Shown: piece after piece, positions 32,345 to 44,087 of the stretch | How the letters are laid out: every line of letters starts with the position of its first letter | Position numbering within the stretch: the first letter of the stretch is position 1 | NCBI GenBank assembly: GCA_002221725.1 | Contig: NJFT01000029.1 | Span: 186,001-250,000, forward strand | Direction of reading: 5' to 3' | Source: Scedosporium boydii | Lineage: Eukaryota > Ascomycota > Sordariomycetes > Microascales > Microascaceae | Length of the DNA stretch: 64,000 bases | Program-made: the position numbers and the translations under genes | Notes under the pieces: generated by a model | What the model was told of the DNA's origin: nothing | Seen by the model: only the letters and a program-made list of their open reading frames with translations | Databases searched by the model: none

Positions 32345-33434
32345 ATGTCTCGAGTCATCGATCGCATGCCCAAGCCCACCGCCCCTAGGGAAAAGAAGGT
32401 TATCGTCCTCAGTTATCCTAGGTACATTGTCCCACTTCTCTCAATTGAAGTACGAACACGAAACACGCTGCTAATTCGTCCTCCTCCGCGTCAGAAATGG
32501 CACCCTCGGCCTCTACAAAGCCTTCACGATACTGGGCTACAACCCGTACCACCTCCTCACCACTTGGAACAATGGCATAGAGCACATTAAGATAGCGAGA
32601 GAAGGACTGGAAGCCAAGATGGACGGCAAGGGAAAGCCTTACGGCCGAGAGGAGTTTGACAAATGGTTCAGCGAAAACGGGGTAAGAAGCAGAAGCCGAG
32701 GGGCGATGCCAGCCGTCAAGCTGTCGGTCGTTCCCATCTGTCTAAGGGTCCAATGCTAATACCAGCTGCTTTCTTCGAGACCATGATGGACATTGCTGCC
32801 TTCTTTGCGCCCGAGCTTATCAAGGCGTATCCCGATGCCAAGTTCATCCTCACGTCTCGAGACCCCAACGCGTGGATGCGGTCGGTCGAAAACACGATTA
32901 TGAAGGCGGAGATGATGAGCTATGGCTTCCCGGTCTGGTACATGAAGCAGATCGACACGTACACTTACGAGATGTCTAAGCTCACCGCTTACCTGGGGCG
33001 GTTCCTCTGGAAGAGGACCAAGGATGATCGTGTAGATCTCCACTCGAGGGAGCGGGCCATCAAAGGATATCTGGAATAGTAAGTGATGGCTAGAGGAGGA
33101 GGAACCCCGACCAGAGCTCGTCTGTGTCCCGATTCGATTGAAAGTGAAGCTGAATGTTTACCCTTTTAGCAACGAAATGGTCCGCAAGCTCGTCCCTCCT
33201 GGACAATTGCTCGAGGTGAAGCTCGAAGATGGTCTCGGCTGGGAAGATATCTGCCCGTTCATTGGCGAGGATATCCCCGACCAGCCCTACCCGAGGGCCA
33301 ACGACCCCAAGGAGTTCGAGAGACTCATTGGCGAGATCCTCAAACCGGCCTGGAGGCGGACGTTGGTGAAGTATGCGACTGTGCTGATTCCGGTAGTCGG
33401 AGGCGCGATATGGTATCTTAGACAGCGCAAGTGA
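32345..33434 (+). CDS. P-loop sulfotransferase-family protein with C-terminal membrane anchor
   Basis: Four exons, 32345..32421, 32495..32681, 32780..33078 and 33170..33434, join to 275 residues. The phosphate-binding loop is split by intron 1 and reads VIVLSYPRNGTLGLYKAFTI. Then come GYNPYHL, the helix around EEFDKWFSENG, IKAYPDAKFILTSRDPNAWM with the conserved strand and SRD, NEMVRKLVPPGQLLEVKLED, and GWEDICPFIGEDIPDQPYPR. These are the marks of the fungal sulfotransferase-like family (Sulfotransfer_4). The last 25 residues are a hydrophobic helix (YATVLIPVVGGAIWYL) with a basic RQRK end, suggesting tail anchoring. Whether it transfers sulfate from PAPS is not shown by sequence. Exon 3 uses the AG at 32778-32779, the second after the branch point, since only that keeps frame. 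Confidence 0.82.
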
Positions 33435-34495
33435 GGAGGACAGATCCCAAGCGGTGGTGAAGAGTGACTGGATTTGGGTGATAGAGCGGCCGCCTTAGGG
33501 CCTCAGGCCTGTTTTTCTAGTGGTTGGTTCAGTGGGAAGGCGCCCCCTCAACACCACATACGTGCAGACTATCACCAAATTTCCTACCACAGGCGGAGTT
33601 CCATTAAGAGATCAATATCAAGTGTATCAAATGTTCGTGAGCCCGGAATCGAGACCCATTACCAGAAGATCGCCCCTATGAGAAAATTGAAAAGCCCCCG
33701 AAAACCCCCGAGGAGGGACTCTCTTCTTTAACTTAGGAACGCTTGAGGCCACTCTCTGTCCTGGTTAACACGAGGGGTTCTCCAGGCAGGAGAATCGACA
33801 ATCTTCACCCGATATTGCCTCCCAAACATACATACCCTCTAAACGCGAGATTGGATGCTAATAGTCCGACTTTATTATTCCCTTCTTGGCGTCTTTGGGT
33901 GATCGAAAATATCCAAATACCGAATGCACCCAAAATTTCGCGATGCAGCACACAACCTCTTTTCCTCTTCTACGCATCGACGCTTCACCATCCACCTTTT
34001 GCCTTTTACCCTTATCTAGGGACGCTTGGCAGCAGATTTTTGAGTTCCCCAACAATAGTCTAACCAAGCAGAGGATTTCAGGTTGCTTTTAGGAGACCGG
34101 CTAAATGAGTCTGTCCTTTTCCACGGTCGCCGATTCTCATCTGTTTTCAATGCAATATCCGTGGGCCAAGCCACGAGGTATGGAACATTGTACTCCGCTC
34201 CCTGACTCGGGGACGGGGACGCCCGGCCACATGGCGAATACGGCGAGAAGGGAGCCCCATACATTAATATATTCGGACGATATCAACCGGCCTCTAGCCC
34301 CAGGATATACGGGGTTGAAAACAGCCCTTGGTGTATAAGTGATATGAATGCCTGGCAACCCAGCCATGATGAACGGTAGTTGCTCCCCTTTCACCCAGAT
34401 TCGGTCTCTAGAATAGAAGCTTATATCATTCTAGTCGTCCTCATCCCCTGTACTCTCTCTGTCCGCCACGTAAATACCATCCATCCAAAGCAATC
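33435..34495. other. Intergenic, no gene seen
   Basis: Contains a weak tRNA-like A-box/B-box pair (about 33515-33650) that does not fold, and the promoter side of the esterase gene. Confidence 0.4.
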
Positions 34496-35453
34496 ATGAA
34501 ATTCACCCTCCCCTTCCTCGCCCTCTCCGCCCTCACAACCGCCCAATTCGGCGGAGGCGGAGGCGGCGGCCTCCAACAAGTCACCAACTTCGGCCCGAAC
34601 CCCAGCAACGCCAAAATGTACCTCTACGTCCCCGCCACCCTCGCCGAGAAGCCCGCCATCATCGTGGCCATCCACTACTGCTCGGGGACCGCGAGCGCCT
34701 ACTTCTCCGGCAGCCCCTACCGCCAGCTCGCCGACCAGAAGGGCTTCATCGTCATCTACCCGGAGTCGCCGTACAGCGGGACCTGCTGGGACGTGTCGTC
34801 CAAGGCGACGCTTACGAGGGATGGCGGGGCGAATTCGAATTCGATTGCGAATATGGTGAAGCATGTTATTGAGGAGTATGATGCGGATCAGGAGAAGGTG
34901 TTTGTTACGGGGACTTCGTCTGGTGCTATGATGACTGTAGGTCTATACTTCAGGAGCTTTCCCATTCTTCCACCCCCATCTGTAAATGTGCTAAAATCTG
35001 GTCTAGAACGTCCTCGCCGCAACATACCCCGACCTCTTCGCCGCAGGAATAGTCTACGCCGGCGTCCCCGCCGGCTGCTTCTTCACCAACACCGTCAACG
35101 GCTGGAACAACACCTGCGCCAACGGCCAAGTCAAAGGAACCCCCGAGCGCTGGGCCCAATGGGTCTTCGAGGCCTACCCGGACTACGACGGCCCGCGGCC
35201 CCGAATGCAGATCTACCACGGTTCGGCGGACACGACGCTGGGGTCCGCCAACTACGCCGAGCAGATGAAGCAGTGGTGCGGCGTGTTCGGGTGCGATCCC
35301 GATGCGCCGGAGGAGAAGGCGGAGAATAAGCCGTTGCAGGGGTATACGACTTCGACGTATGTGGGAGGGCAGCTTCAGGGGATTTGGGCGGTGGGTGTGG
35401 GGCATAATTTTCCCATTAGGGGCGATGATGATATGAAGTGGTTCGGTCTGTAG
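34496..35453 (+). CDS. Secreted CE1-type esterase (acetyl xylan / feruloyl esterase-like)
   Basis: Two exons, 34496..34936 and 35007..35453, give 295 residues. A signal peptide covers about residues 1-17 (FTLPFLALSALTTAQ), followed by a Gly-rich run. The alpha/beta-hydrolase fold is clear: YLYVPATLAEKPAIIVAIHY, YRQLADQKGFIVIYPESPY and CWDVSSKATLTRDGG. The nucleophile elbow GTSSG has Ser at about residue 141. The acid region is MQIYHGSADTTL and the catalytic His lies in VGVGHNFP. This is the polyhydroxybutyrate-depolymerase-like group that includes acetyl xylan and feruloyl esterases. It should act outside the cell on plant cell-wall esters; the exact substrate is not decided by sequence. No cellulose-binding module is attached. 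Confidence 0.9.
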
Positions 35454-35980
35454 ATTGGTGGGGAGGGAGGCTCGAAGTTGGGGATGGGTGAAGGGAACGG
35501 GAGGACGGATTTGTTCTAGATGATTAGGGGAGAGGGAGGAACATCTTGGATGTTCGTGCACATAATTGGATAGGTCGGCCATAGCCAAAAAGGGCTTTTC
35601 GTCTATGTTCAGTAATCTAGTCATAATATCGATTGATCCGTCAAGTCTCTAGAGATGTTGACGAGGAAAAATGCTTCAATCGCAGGACAACAGGATCCAC
35701 GTCCATGCCTCTGGCGGGCTCGCGTCCCCGCTGGACGCCCTCCCCAGGAAGAGATCTCCTCTGAGCGTATGTATGCACTCAGTTCCTCCGAAAGCATTGA
35801 TGGCCGTCTTCGAACCCAGAATCCCCTCCGAGACTTCAAGGGTCGCGGTGAACAGAACCTACCAATAACCGTGAGGCCACGCTGTTCATCGTCGCCACCC
35901 TCATCTCCTTCTATCACTTTCTCCAGAAGCTGGGGAATGAGAAAGTCGAGGGGCTTACACACCATGAGTCTTCCCCCATC
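35454..35980. other. Intergenic between convergent genes
   Basis: 3' ends of the esterase and the nucleotidase genes. Frames here are spurious. Confidence 0.45.
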
Positions 35981-38176
35981 TCACCTGTGTCGACCGTCCT
36001 TACTCGACTTTTTAATCCGCCCCTCCAACGTCGGCGCAATAACCCTCGTCCAGTCCACATTAATCTCAGCCGCCTCGACCGAATCACACGCCACCCTCGT
36101 AACATTGGCCGCCGCTGCCCACCTGCCAAAATACTTTCTCATGAGCAGCACCTCATGATTGATCTTGTCGTCCTCGCCATCCGACTCCGAATCCTCCTCG
36201 AACCCGCTATCATCGTTCTCAGGCTTGACGTTGATGCCCGATCTCCGAGCGAGCCACGCCGCCCATGCGCCTGGCCGCTGCTCCTTCCTCGCATCTGAGT
36301 TTTGGCGGGGTTTCACGCAGGGGGGAAGCTCGTAATGTTGGGAAAGTCGGCGGCACCGGCCGATGACGTTGTCCCAGTGGTTTGAGTTGAGATACCTCCA
36401 TTTTCCGACGGTCCGGAGGGCTAGGAAGTACTGGCGGAGCATGGCAGAGATGAGGATGCCGTTTTCTTCGGAGACAATTTCTTCCACTTCGCCTCCTGCC
36501 TCTTCGACGAGAAGGCTCGTGTAGCCGTCTGTGATCGTAAGCGATCTTGTTCATAATTAATGTCGCGGGATAATAGGAGGTCTCATATACCTTTACCTCG
36601 GCCCATGTACCCTCTCGTCGCCATGAGATACTTCCTCTCGAAGTCGATGTTCTCGCCATTTATTCGAACAGAGACAATTCTTGAACCAACGGGCAGATTG
36701 GGGTTGAACTCGAATTGAATATTTGATACTTGGGGGAATCGGCCTACGAAATCCGTTAATATCAACGCAATAAACCAAGACGGGGGTAAGAGAGGGGAAG
36801 GGGTTCGTCTACCTTCCAGTGCGGGATACAAGCTAACACCATTCTCCAGCGCATCCCAAATCGCCTTGCCTTTCACCCTCAACAAGACGACCGGATCCTC
36901 AAAAGGAAAGCATGTAACAATATCCTTCACGCGGACCGCTCCCGGAGGATAAATCTGATCACCGCGAATCGTGCCACCAGCCATCAAGGCACATTCCGCC
37001 GCATAGTGATGCCTCATGATATCACACACAAAATTGCCGAGGTTGCTCTCCTCCCGCCTGACCGTAGTGAACCTTGCATCTAGCGGCGTTGCTGACCATC
37101 CTATGGGTTTCGCAAGGCTGTGCTTTAGCTTCGAGGTCAAATCCTCCACGAGCTTCAGGGTCGCGGGATCTTCCGGGATCGTTGAGATGACGTCTCGGCG
37201 GAGGATGTCAAAGTCCCACTTTCCCGGCTCATCGGGTCTCCTCCAGGCTTGAATGTAGCTCAGCTGCTTGAAATCGCTTCCGGATCGCAGGACATGGGTG
37301 CCGTTGATGAAGCTATGGGCGTAGTAGTGGTCGTGGCCACCGAGAATGATGTCGATCATGCCATCGGTGTTTCTCGCGAGTTTGTCATCATTGGGCTCTC
37401 TCATGTGAGTCAAGGCAATGACGATATCAGCGCCCTGTTCCCTAAGCTTGGGAACGAGTTCCTTCGCAGTCAAGGTGGCAGATTTGTAGACGAGGTTCGG
37501 TGGCAAGACATTAATAGTCTCAAGCCACTCTCGCTCACCAAGGCCTATAAGACCAACTTTGATGCCGTTTGAGGTAGTAAACATGTGTGTCGCCTTTGCA
37601 TTGCCGAGGGGGACGCATTCGCCCAGGGCAGGGTCTAATACGTTGGCGATGAGCCAGGGGAAATTGCATTTCGACGCTAGATGGCCGAATTGCTGGACTC
37701 CAAAGTCGAGATCATGGTTCTGTTAACGATTAGAGATTGGGACAAAGTCAATTGAGCTCTTGGGGGCCCAACTCACACCTAGAGCTGCGCAAACAGTTCC
37801 GATTGCATTTAGAATCGGCACCATATGAGAACCTGTGATGACAATGTTAGAAAATTCACATCCAGGACAACGTCCAGCGAATGAGAAACAAGCTGCACTC
37901 ACCCTTCGTTACCGTGCTCTCAACGCTAGGATTAAACACATCGCCAGAAAACAAGGGAATGAGCTCAGGTTGGTCTTGATATTGTTTTCCATCGCGGTAC
38001 TCTTTGAGCACGGTCATGAAACGGGCGATGCCACCGACAGGCTCGGCGCTGGAGGGGTCAATGTGGTAGACATCGTTGTAGTGGAAGATCCGGAGGTCGG
38101 GAGGAGTGCCGTCCTTGGCACGACCACTAGCGAACGTAACGGTTGAGTCGGGGGGAGGAGCAGCTCTCTTCCCCAT
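35981..38176 (-). CDS. Calcineurin-like metallophosphatase / 5'-nucleotidase (UshA type)
   Basis: Five minus-strand exons, 37903..38176, 37777..37832, 36813..37719, 36591..36743 and 35981..36528, join to 645 residues. Metal-binding motifs in order: RIFHYNDVYHI, FSGDVFNPS, GNHDLDFG (split by an intron) and GGHDHYY. The 5'-nucleotidase C-terminal domain follows, with DARFTTVRREESNLGNFVCD, ALMAGGTIRGD, FPFEDPVVLLRVKG and LMATRGYMGRGKDGY. No signal peptide is seen, so an intracellular enzyme is likely, as in the fungal cytosolic branch. The tail is long and acidic (EEDSESDGEDD) and has no known domain. It probably removes phosphate from nucleotides or related esters. A further intron near the stop (GTGAGA at 35985) would change only the last few residues. 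Confidence 0.9.
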
Positions 38177-39331
38177 GGTTGCAAAGCGGGGAGTTGCGCT
38201 GTTGTTGCGGGGTGGAGGTTTACTGGAAATGAAAGATCAAGAGACGGATCTACTAAAGAGCGGCAGTGGTGATGGCGGGAGAGAGACGACGCTCGAAGAT
38301 TGCGGTGAGTTGAGTGAAGCTGCGATGGGTGAGCTGGAGATCTTGGTGGGGTCTAGCGAAGGAAAGAGCAGCCCAGTCACAATGCAGGTAATTCTAGGAA
38401 AGGGCGGTCTTGGAAGCGCGGGAAGGTGGGGGCAGGCGCAGCTTCCCTGGTGAGAATCAGAATGAGAGGAGAGGAAGGAGCGAGAGACAAACGATTCAGC
38501 AGGAGGGAAAGAGAGACGGAAATACCCGAAAAGGGGCCAATTGAAACAATCTTCGAGCCAATCGACAAACAAAAGTCGGGGAATGAAGATTATCAAATAC
38601 GATGGCGTTTGCATCTAGTCTTTTCAACCAGCAGCCCAAGATCAGCCCGAATGGGAACTGTCCCCAGTCGTCGAGTCGGAGGCAGTGCAGCTCCGCTCAC
38701 GTGATGATTCCGGTGGCGTCTGGATGTGGGAGGAGTTTGCGAAGGACTGGAGACTGATATCGGAGACTTTCTACGGCTTCCAGAATGAAAGCCGACTACG
38801 GATTACGGATTTACGACGACGGGTGGTTTTCCTGAAGCTCAGCGGTCAAGCAGGCCGGTAGCTGGGGAGATGCCAAGTATGAAGTATGGAGCAAGCAGAG
38901 CACTAGTCTCAAGGTGGCAATGGCCTGATCAATTATGCCATCCGATCCGAGATTTTGATGGCCAATTGCTGGACGTTGATTTTTGCTCAAATCCGGACTG
39001 GGTTTGGCCATGGCGGAGCTACTTGACGGATTCTGATTCCGGGGTTGGTCTGACTCTCCGAGGCAAGTCGGAGCAGACTCCCTGGCCGAACAGGATCTTG
39101 GGACTCATCTCCCTAGAGGCCACAGATATTTATTGTAAGTATCAAGTGAGGGATCAATTGATTCCGCTACCTTCAAAGATACTTCTTCTCCTCCGTCACA
39201 ACATCGTTTCTGTCGTCGTTAGGGTTCGAGCCAGATGTGCGTATGGGAACAACTGTCTCTCTCTTTTTCTGAGACTGCACATGCAGATATTTCAGCATCA
39301 TGGTTTCTATCCTTCATTTATAGTATCGGGT
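38177..39331. other. Intergenic, no gene seen
   Basis: Promoter of the nucleotidase gene on the left and the 3' flank of the SDR gene on the right. Short frames only. Confidence 0.45.
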
Positions 39332-40375
39332 TCACCTCTGGCTCACGTAGCTCTGTGTCCCATTAAATAAACTCTCCCATCCATCTAGACTTGCGCCATC
39401 CCACATCTCCGCCGGCGCCCCCTCCACGACCAACCTCACCGGCAACTCGGCGCCATCCTCCGGCGTCGTATCCCCCTTCCCCCCAATCGTATCCAAACCC
39501 GCCCACCCGGGACAACAACTCAAAGCCTCCCAGCCACGATACACCTCTTCCTCCCACTTCAACAACCCCGTCATCGCAATCACCCCGACCTTGGAAACCA
39601 CGTACGCCGAACTCGGCCACCCTTCCTTTTGCCACGGCTTCACAGTACTCCAGAATGAGCTTCGTGACGTCGTCAACGCTCCTGGCCTCGAGGAAGCGGC
39701 GGGCGAGGTCAGGGGAGAAGAGGGAGAAGTTGGCTTGGGCGGTCGTTAGGTTTACGATGCGGGCCGTTGGGGAGAGGAGGCGGAGGAGGCAGGTGGAGAG
39801 GTGGACGGTGCCGTAGTAGTTGCAGTGGAGGGTTTCTTGGATCGCTTCCCTGGTGGGTTCGAAATCTGCGAGCGGCCGCGTTAATTAGATCACAGGGGAC
39901 AAAGAGTGGTTCAAGGGGGATTTTCTTACATGGGTGATCAAGGTATACGCCGGCATTGTTGACTAGGAATTCGATCTCTTCGTGGGCCTGGAGTAGATTC
40001 ATCACGAACCTCAGTCGGCTGTTCGAATCCTTGACGTCGAGTTGGTGGAACCTGATCTCTACCCAGCCGCCGTCTTTGACGAGGACTTTGGCGGCTGCAA
40101 GCTCCTTATCCATTTGGAGACTAACACGCGCTTCCTCTCCGCGTTTCACATCTCTGGCCGTAAGGTAGATGATCAGGGCTCTGTTGGGATGTTTCTTGGG
40201 GTACTCGATGGCAAGCTTGCGCACTGCAGGATGGTGGGTTATTTCCTTCGTTTAATAGTTTCGTCGAGCTTCACGAGATTCGTGATGCGCGTGCGGGTGG
40301 GCGAGAAAGGGCAAACTTACCGATGGCATAGCCAATTCCCCTGTTGGCACCGGTGACGATGCCCACGACAGCCAT
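39332..40375 (-). pseudogene. Short-chain dehydrogenase (carbonyl-reductase-like) with one frameshift
   Basis: Exons 40321..40375 and 39930..40223 are in phase and start the third exon (from 39865). They read VVGIVTGANRGIGYAI (TGxxxGxG cofactor motif), IYLTARDVKRGEEA, IRFHQLDVKD, FLVNNAGVYLDHP and LHCNYYGTVHLSTC. The third exon runs on through RIVNLTTAQANFSLF to ILEYCEAVAKG, where the phase must change at about 39621-39630. The correct continuation EGWPSSAYVVSKVGVIAMTG, with the catalytic Tyr and Lys, lies in the next frame and ends at 39332. One extra G (or two lost bases) in an A/G-rich stretch explains it; no intron does. The family reduces carbonyls with NADPH. The unshifted reading would be truncated before the active site. 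Confidence 0.7.
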
Positions 40376-41161
40376 AGGTGATTTCACGCACAACAATTTA
40401 CAGGACGGGATTTTCGATAACAACGGTAGATTTGAACCTATGGACGGAGCCTATAACATCCCTCGAGAGGGCGGACGTCTTTCTCTCCTAATTTATATGT
40501 TTGGGCTCTCGTTTCTACGTTCCCCTTTCCAGACCCCCCATCGCGAACCGCATTCTTTGTTCCATCATCGAAAGACGAGGAATTCTCTTTCAGCACGACG
40601 AGACGTCGAGCTGCCCGAGGGTAGACGAAGGCAGAGAGCGGGCGTGGGGTACTAGCCTCGCTGCCATCCTCGATTCTCCTTGTGCCTTGTCCTTGATATC
40701 ACATTCCGCGACTCAAGGAGACGAACTCATTCCCTTTTAAGACCGTGGGAGCAAAAGAAGTTAAGTAATATATTCACAGATAAAACAGAAGAGGAAGAAA
40801 GGACAGCTCAATCATGAAAGGAGTCCATTTACTTTTCAAATTTTTCCCGCCACGTAATTTTTGGGGTTTCCCTCACCTCCTACCTTACTTCGGACACAGA
40901 GGAGAGAAGGAAAAGAAAGAAAGAAGAAATAAGAAAAGAATCCATATCGAATCCCCGACAATGAAATCAAAAGAAAACGGTATTCCTACAATTCAGCCCA
41001 GTCGGTTCTAAATAATGTGTGTGCAGCATAAGAGAAACATAAGGCGGCGCTCCTCGGAAACAAGACAAAACAAATCGAACACCGCCCACCATATTAACAA
41101 TGCCGAAAGTGGGAAAATCTTTATTCTGGAATGGAACGTCTTTTTTTTCATCTCATTATCA
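40376..41161. other. Intergenic, no gene seen
   Basis: Upstream of the SDR and downstream of the CDP-DAG synthase gene. It contains an A/G-rich stretch around 40900-40980. Confidence 0.45.
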
Positions 41162-43021
41162 TCACCTCCGGAGGGGTAGGGCATCATCAAGACATTTCAG
41201 CACCTGGGGGTTTCACTAATGTTAGCATAGTAATTCTTTAATCGTAAACGGCAAGGACGAGAATGGTGGTGGGATGAAAGAGGGTGAGAAGAGGGGAAAG
41301 ACGAACATTATCTCCCCAGACATCCTGGTTGGCTAAATACCGGCCCATACCACGAACAAGCTCAATCTGCTCGTCGACCGTAAGGCCCGTAATGGCCATC
41401 TCCATGACATTGCCCAGCTTGACCTTGTGCATGGCAATAAAAGTGTGGTAATACATAAAGGCGAAGAAACCCATGATGAACTGGCAATCCATGCGGTCGG
41501 TCATGCCGCCGTGGCCGGGGATGGACTGGCCAAAGTCCTTGATCTTGAAGGTGCGCTTGAGGCCGGAGGCGAAGAAGCCGCCGAAGGGGGCGATGAGAGA
41601 GGCGAAGGTGGCGAGGACGAGGGTGTGGAACTGCATCGGCGCGATTGTGATGGAGAAGGTCGTGTCTTCCTTGAGGAAGAAGTACTGCGGGAGCTTGTAC
41701 GTCTTGGGGATGAAGACGGGGTTGGGCGTGCACTCTAGGCCGGTGAAGATGTTGGCACCAAGGTTCTATAGAATTTCGGCTGGTTAGCGGGAATACGGTG
41801 GACAAGCACTGGGACAGTCGCATTCGGGTTCGACTTACAGTAACGGGGCAGATAAAGTAGCTCGAGCGTAGCAGGAGAGACGTGAGAATGATGCCGAAGA
41901 AGATAGTCATAACCCAGGCGCCGATGAAACCCTCGACCGTCTTCTTGGGAGACAGCTTAATTAGTTGTGTCCTGCCGAAGGTGATACCGCAAATGTAGGC
42001 CCAGATGTCGTTGGTGATGACGAGAGCGGCAGGGAGGAAGAACCAGATGAGGCCCTCAAAGATATTGTTCATGATGAAGTGCGCCTGCACGACGATTAGG
42101 TAGAGCGCCATGTGAGTCCAGGCAAACTGGGTGAACTGGAACTTGTAGTTGCCCGCTTGAAGCGAGGCGACGAAGAAAACGAAACCTGTGTGGGGAGTTA
42201 GGAAAACCAGTCCAAGCGCGCGTAAGGCGGCACGAGCGGGTTGGGAGAGGGCAAAGACCAGGGTCATAGGACTTACCAAAGACATAGAGAATGAAGGAAA
42301 TGAAGCGATGGTGTGTCGCCAACGGTAGGAGAATCTTGTCAACTAGGACAATATGCTTGAAGTAGTAAATCACAGTCTCTCCGTACAAAAAGTACATGGT
42401 CGTAGCGAGCCAATACCAGTTGAGGCTCTTGGTCGATCGCAACTGTCGCGCCTTGCTCGGGATGCTGGCGATGGCAATGACTTCGCTAAAGGAGATGATC
42501 TGGATGGCGGTGATGATGGCGATGATGTAGATGTGGCCCATGAAGAGGGCGGAGAAGAAGCCGGCCATCATGACGAAGGTCCAAAAGGTCCTTGTCAGGA
42601 AGTTGGCCTTTTTCTTGTTGTACTCGGCCTCCTTTTCGGCCGGCGTGGGCTCGGGCGCGGGCTTCTGTTGTTCCATCTCGAGGTTAGCTATCTGTTTGTG
42701 TCCCCTCTCTCCAAGTCCTCAGGAAAGAAAATGCAGTGATAGATCCCCCAGAGGCACCGTTTTCCACAGCTCAATGCGGACCTATCTGGCCAGTATTTGA
42801 TTGATATTCGAGGAATATTCAGAACTGTTGGAGCGCGGAGCCAGCTGGGGCTTTGCGGGAAGGGGGAAAAAGCAACGGACCTCGTCAACATGGTTTAGCT
42901 GTGTCCCAGATTTTGACCGCACAGGGGAGCCGGTGTCACTGACATCACTGAAGCTCGAGCGCCGACCGTCGCCATTTGTAGTTCTATGGGGGAACTTGAC
43001 CCCCCGCCTTCCTCTGGCCAT
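41162..43021 (-). CDS. CDS1: CDP-diacylglycerol synthase (phosphatidate cytidylyltransferase)
   Basis: Five minus-strand exons: about 42881..43021, 42277..42691, 41839..42185, 41307..41765 and 41162..41203, giving about 467 residues. The first junction is uncertain. GTCCGT is taken as donor, and acceptors ending at 42692 or 42677 both keep frame; the second would start the exon with an ATG. The Ser-rich N-terminus (SSFSDVSDTGSPVRSKSG) is followed by eight or so membrane helices. Family marks: FFSALFMGHIYIIAIITAIQ, HIVLVDKILLPLATHHRFIS, FGRTQLIKLSPKKTVEGFIG, and the signature FGGFFASGLKRTFKIKDFG followed by SIPGHGGMTDRMDCQFIMG. It makes CDP-diacylglycerol from phosphatidate and CTP for phospholipid synthesis in the ER membrane. 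Apart from the first intron the model is firm. Confidence 0.92.
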
Positions 43022-44087
43022 GATGAATGTCTGTAATGCGGGCTGCGCGTGTCGAGTGAGGGTTGCGGTTGGAGGTGAGAGATGTTGAAGATGAAGAGTC
43101 GTCGTCGCCGGCGGCGGATCCGTCGGAAGGAAGGAAGCTGGGCAGCTGAAATAAAATGGCCAAAACAGGGGTTTTGTTAGGACCAAGCTGTCAGGGCTGC
43201 AAGGCAATCTCGAATCTTCGGAGTCCGAATGGGGCGGCTTTCGTCGACAGTTAAGGCCGGAGCAATTGGGCCATGGAAAAGTTCGTCGAGTGATCGTCGT
43301 CGTCGGGGGTAGGCAACGTGGGTGGTGACGAAGATTCGGCAGGTGGGCGTCCTCTTGGAAATAAATTCGAAATTCGACAGCAGAAGGCCGAAAACCCAAA
43401 GCTCAAAACTGGACACTGGACCAGGGCCCAAGCTGGATTTGGATTGGGTGGCTTCGACCTGGGCTTAGGCTTCGGGTTTTTGGTTGAGCGCGAGTGCGGA
43501 CGAAAAACTGGTCCGACGTCAGGCTTGGCGCGACTTTCCCCTTGAATAGCCCTGAGAACCAGCAAGCAACTGTGAGCAGTTGGGACGCCTGGCAGCACTG
43601 TTTCACAGCCACTTTACCAGATTAAATTGGTAGAAGTAGCTGATACGTTGTATTCATATTCAGTATATTTTGTGGTAATTTTTTTGTATTTTTATTTATT
43701 TTTAACAATATTTTTGTGATAATTTTGCTAAGAGGTGCTCTTCATGAACGACAAAAAATTGTCTGGATTTCACATGAAAATGGGACTGCTGGATTTTACT
43801 AGGCCCCTGGACAAAGATTAACTAATCCAAGTTAGTCATGCACCAAACCCAACAATTTTATCGGTCTTTAGAGGTGCCCCACAGATGATCCGTCTCCGAA
43901 GTATGTACCTTTGTACCTTGTACCTTGTACAAGTACCAAGAACACGTCAAAATCGCGGATGCAACTTTGAATCTTTTAATACGCGTATCACCAAATCCAC
44001 CACTTCCAGCCGCATCCACACACTCATTCGGGACGTGGTCGCGAAGTCCAATGGACTCTTCCGTCCTTCACCCACCATCCGGCCACA
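43022..44087. other. Shared upstream region, AT-rich in the middle
   Basis: Lies between the divergently transcribed CDP-DAG synthase and Rad26 genes. About 43620-43740 is strongly AT-rich. Near 43908-43940 the motif GTACCTTGTACCTTGTACAAGTACC contains a GTACCTT repeat with an inverted copy. Confidence 0.45.

Noticed and set aside
33515..33655. tRNA-like or SINE-like A box and B box
   Set aside because: Spacing of about 130 bp and no cloverleaf; no second copy in the window.
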